A DNA stretch of 15,872 nucleotides from Propionivibrio sp. (lineage in GTDB: Bacteria > Pseudomonadota > Gammaproteobacteria > Burkholderiales > Rhodocyclaceae): the NCBI GenBank assembly GCA_017990155.1, contig JAGNOM010000026.1, positions 1-15,872 of the forward strand, written 5' to 3'. Positions 14,709 to 15,872 of this stretch are shown in pieces. Position 1 is the stretch's first letter; every line of letters begins with the position of its first letter. The position numbers and the translations under genes are program-made. The notes under the pieces are model-generated. The model was not told the DNA's origin, did no database searches, and saw nothing but the letters and a program-made list of their open reading frames with translations.

Positions 14709-15242
14709 TCAGGCTTTTTCTACCTGACCAAACTCGAGTTCGACGGGCGTAGCCCTGCCAAAAATGGTAACCGAAACGCGGAGACGGTTCTTTTCGTAAT
14801 TAACGTGCTCAACCGATCCATGAAAGTCCGTAAACGGCCCCTCTTTGACACGAACAACTTCGCCTGGCTCAAACAGTACTTTCGGACGGGGCTTCTCAAC
14901 ACCGTCCTGCATTTGCTGCATAATTTTCTCGACCTCTTTTTCAGAGATCGGACTCGGCTTATTAGCCGTTCCGCCGACAAAACCCGTGACCTTTGGCGTG
15001 CTTTTAACGAGATGCCACGACTCGTCGTTCATCTCCATTTCAACCAGCACGTATCCGGGGAAGAACTTTCGCTCAGAGATGCTTTTTTGCCCAAGTTTCA
15101 GCTCGACGACTTCTTCGACCGGGACCAGAACCCGCCCAAAGAAATCCTCCATTCCTTGGCGCTGAATTCTCTCAGCCAACGCGCGCTGAACACTTTTCTC
15201 AAAACCGGAGTATGCATGAACCACGTACCAGCGCTTACTCAT
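14709..15242 (-). CDS. nusG: Transcription termination/antitermination factor NusG
   Basis: NusG binds RNA polymerase through its N-terminal domain, and binds either Rho or ribosomal S10 through its C-terminal domain, thus linking transcription to termination or translation. The protein is 177 residues (E. coli 181). It begins MSKRWYVVHAYSGFEKSVQR; the NGN domain runs to about 115, including ERKFFPGYVLVEM at about 57-69. A linker precedes the KOW domain at about 124-177 (FEPGEVVRVKEGPFTDFHGS). The ATG at 15242 overlaps the secE stop as ATGA and has GGAGGAA upstream. An in-frame extension to 15281 lies in secE and is not conserved. Confidence 0.98.
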   Translation of the reverse strand: MSKRWYVVHAYSGFEKSVQRALAERIQRQGMEDFFGRVLVPVEEVVELKLGQKSISERKFFPGYVLVEMEMNDESWHLVKSTPKVTGFVGGTANKPSPISEKEVEKIMQQMQDGVEKPRPKVLFEPGEVVRVKEGPFTDFHGSVEHVNYEKNRLRVSVTIFGRATPVELEFGQVEKA

Positions 15243-15592
15243 GACTTCCTCCACCCAAGAACGATGTCGTACAGAACCCATTCAACGGACTTGTCGGTAA
15301 GCCAGAGAAACAGCGCCATGACAACCACAAAGGCAAACACCAACCCAGTGGTTTGCAAAGTCTCTTTCCGCGAGGGCCACACGACCTTTTTCGCCTCGCT
15401 GGCAGACTCCTTGGCAAAGCCAAAGAACACACGCCCTGGCTCGGTATTCCACGCAACAGCAACAGAACACGCCACTCCAGCCAAGACCGCCAGAACGCGC
15501 AGTATCGTGGCCTGCTCGGAGAGCAAATAGAAGCCAGCCACGCCGGCAATCAACAACAACAGCGCCAACGCAAACTTGATTTTATCGGCCAT
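15239..15592 (-). CDS. secE: Preprotein translocase subunit SecE
   Basis: SecE is the essential clamp subunit of the SecYEG channel in the inner membrane. The protein is 117 residues and has three hydrophobic segments at about 7-24, 29-47 and 83-98, as in the three-helix SecE of E. coli. The conserved amphipathic segment EAKKVVWPSRKET is at about 66-78, just before the last helix. The ribosome-binding site is weak (a GAG six bases before ATG). It starts 23 bases after tRNA-Trp, so its mRNA 5' end is probably made by tRNA processing. Its stop overlaps the nusG start. Confidence 0.97.
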   Translation of the reverse strand: MADKIKFALALLLLIAGVAGFYLLSEQATILRVLAVLAGVACSVAVAWNTEPGRVFFGFAKESASEAKKVVWPSRKETLQTTGLVFAFVVVMALFLWLTDKSVEWVLYDIVLGWRKS

Positions 15593-15615
15593 TTACTCAG
15601 CTTAATTTGTTGGAA

Positions 15616-15691
15616 TGGCAGGGGCAGAGGGAATCGAACCCCCAACCTTCGGTTTTGGAGACCGACGCTCTGCCAGTTGAGCTATACCCCT
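15616..15691 (-). tRNA. tRNA-Trp (anticodon CCA)
   Basis: A 76-base cloverleaf with genomically encoded 3' CCA. The acceptor stem pairs AGGGGUA with UGCCCCU (one G-U), with discriminator G. The anticodon arm reads CGGUC-UCCAAAA-CCG with anticodon CCA. The T arm contains GGUUCGAAUC. The reverse complement starts AGGGGTATAGCTCAACTGGC. Its place between tuf and secE is typical of beta- and many gammaproteobacterial clusters. Confidence 0.97.
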
Positions 15692-15704
15692 GCAGCAGAG
15701 ACAT

Positions 15705-15730
15705 GGATGCCCCACAAAAACGGAGCACCC
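15705..15730 (-). other. Hairpin between tuf and tRNA-Trp
   Basis: GGGUGCUCC pairs with GGGGCAUCC (nine pairs, two of them G-U) around an eight-base GUUUUUGU loop, 14 bases after the tuf stop and 13 before the tRNA. The bases that follow are not U-rich, so termination is unlikely. It may shield the 3' end of tuf mRNA after the tRNA is cut out. Confidence 0.4.
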
Positions 15731-15744
15731 AGAGTCGCATTCCC

Positions 15745-15872
15745 TTACTCGATAATTTTCGCAACCACGCCGGCACCGACGGTACGACCGCCTTCGCGAA
15801 TAGCGAAACGTAACCCTTCTTCCATGGCGATCGGGTTGATCAGCTTGACCGTCATCTGGATGTTGTCACCCG
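15745..15872 (-). CDS. tuf: Elongation factor Tu, C-terminal 42 residues (partial, runs off the right edge)
   Basis: The reverse complement reads GDNIQMTVKLINPIAMEEGL followed by RFAIREGGRTVGAGVVAKII and a final E and TAA stop. This is the conserved end of EF-Tu domain III, which contacts the tRNA acceptor-T arm. The rest of the gene lies beyond the window. It is the first tuf copy (the tufB position), upstream of tRNA-Trp and secE, and in the same orientation as the second copy at 1-127. Confidence 0.97.
   Translation of the reverse strand, partial: GDNIQMTVKLINPIAMEEGLRFAIREGGRTVGAGVVAKIIE

Noticed and set aside
15243..15281. Longer start for nusG inside secE
   Set aside because: The added residues are non-conserved; MSKRWYVVHAYSG with GGAGGAA upstream is the true start.
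1..15872. CRISPR array, insertion sequence, prophage, toxin-antitoxin or defence genes
   Set aside because: Conserved housekeeping genes fill the window, spacers are all under 300 bases, and no repeat-spacer pattern, transposase or accessory gene is present.

Overview
This window is one unbroken block of core information-processing genes, all on the minus strand, so transcription runs from the right edge to the left. In transcription order: tuf 3' end, tRNA-Trp, secE, nusG, rplK, rplA, rplJ, rplL, rpoB, rpoC, rpsL, rpsG, fusA, tuf 5' end. It is the fused tufB-secE-nusG / rplKAJL-rpoBC / str cluster. The gene order, with tRNA-Trp between tuf and secE and rpsL directly behind rpoC, fits a betaproteobacterium. 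The protein sequences agree. The RpoB of about 1427 residues, with an extra segment near residues 413-491, makes me lean towards Rhodocyclales or a close relative, but that rests on memory of the family and is not certain.

Layout. 15745-15872: C-terminus of EF-Tu. 15616-15691: tRNA-Trp. 14709-15592: secE and nusG, overlapping by ATGA. 13457-14579: rplK (GTG start) and rplA, one base apart. 12271-13194: rplJ and rplL, preceded by a recognisable L10 leader RNA. 7711-11994: rpoB, preceded by a 276-base spacer with a strong attenuator hairpin. 3420-7625: rpoC. 2309-3254: rpsL and rpsG, with a candidate promoter ahead of rpsL. 153-2246: fusA (GTG start). 1-127: N-terminus of a second EF-Tu gene. 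No stretch longer than 300 bases lacks a gene. The largest spacers (11995-12270 and 13195-13456) carry RNA structure.

How the genes work together. EF-Tu, EF-G, S12, S7, L11, L1, L10 and L7/L12 make up the GTPase-driven decoding and translocation machinery. RpoB and RpoC are the catalytic RNA polymerase subunits. NusG links polymerase to the lead ribosome, and SecE is part of the SecYEG translocon. The spacers are where product-level balance would be set: the L10 leader, candidate L1 and S7 repressor sites, and the rplL-rpoB attenuator.

Novelty. I do not see an undescribed gene system here; every gene is a conserved housekeeping gene. The points worth a second look are the RpoB lobe insertion, the RNA structures in the spacers, and the window ends. 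Both ends lie 127-128 bases inside a tuf copy, exactly at the gene boundaries. This suggests the window is a complete assembly contig cut at an identical tuf repeat.
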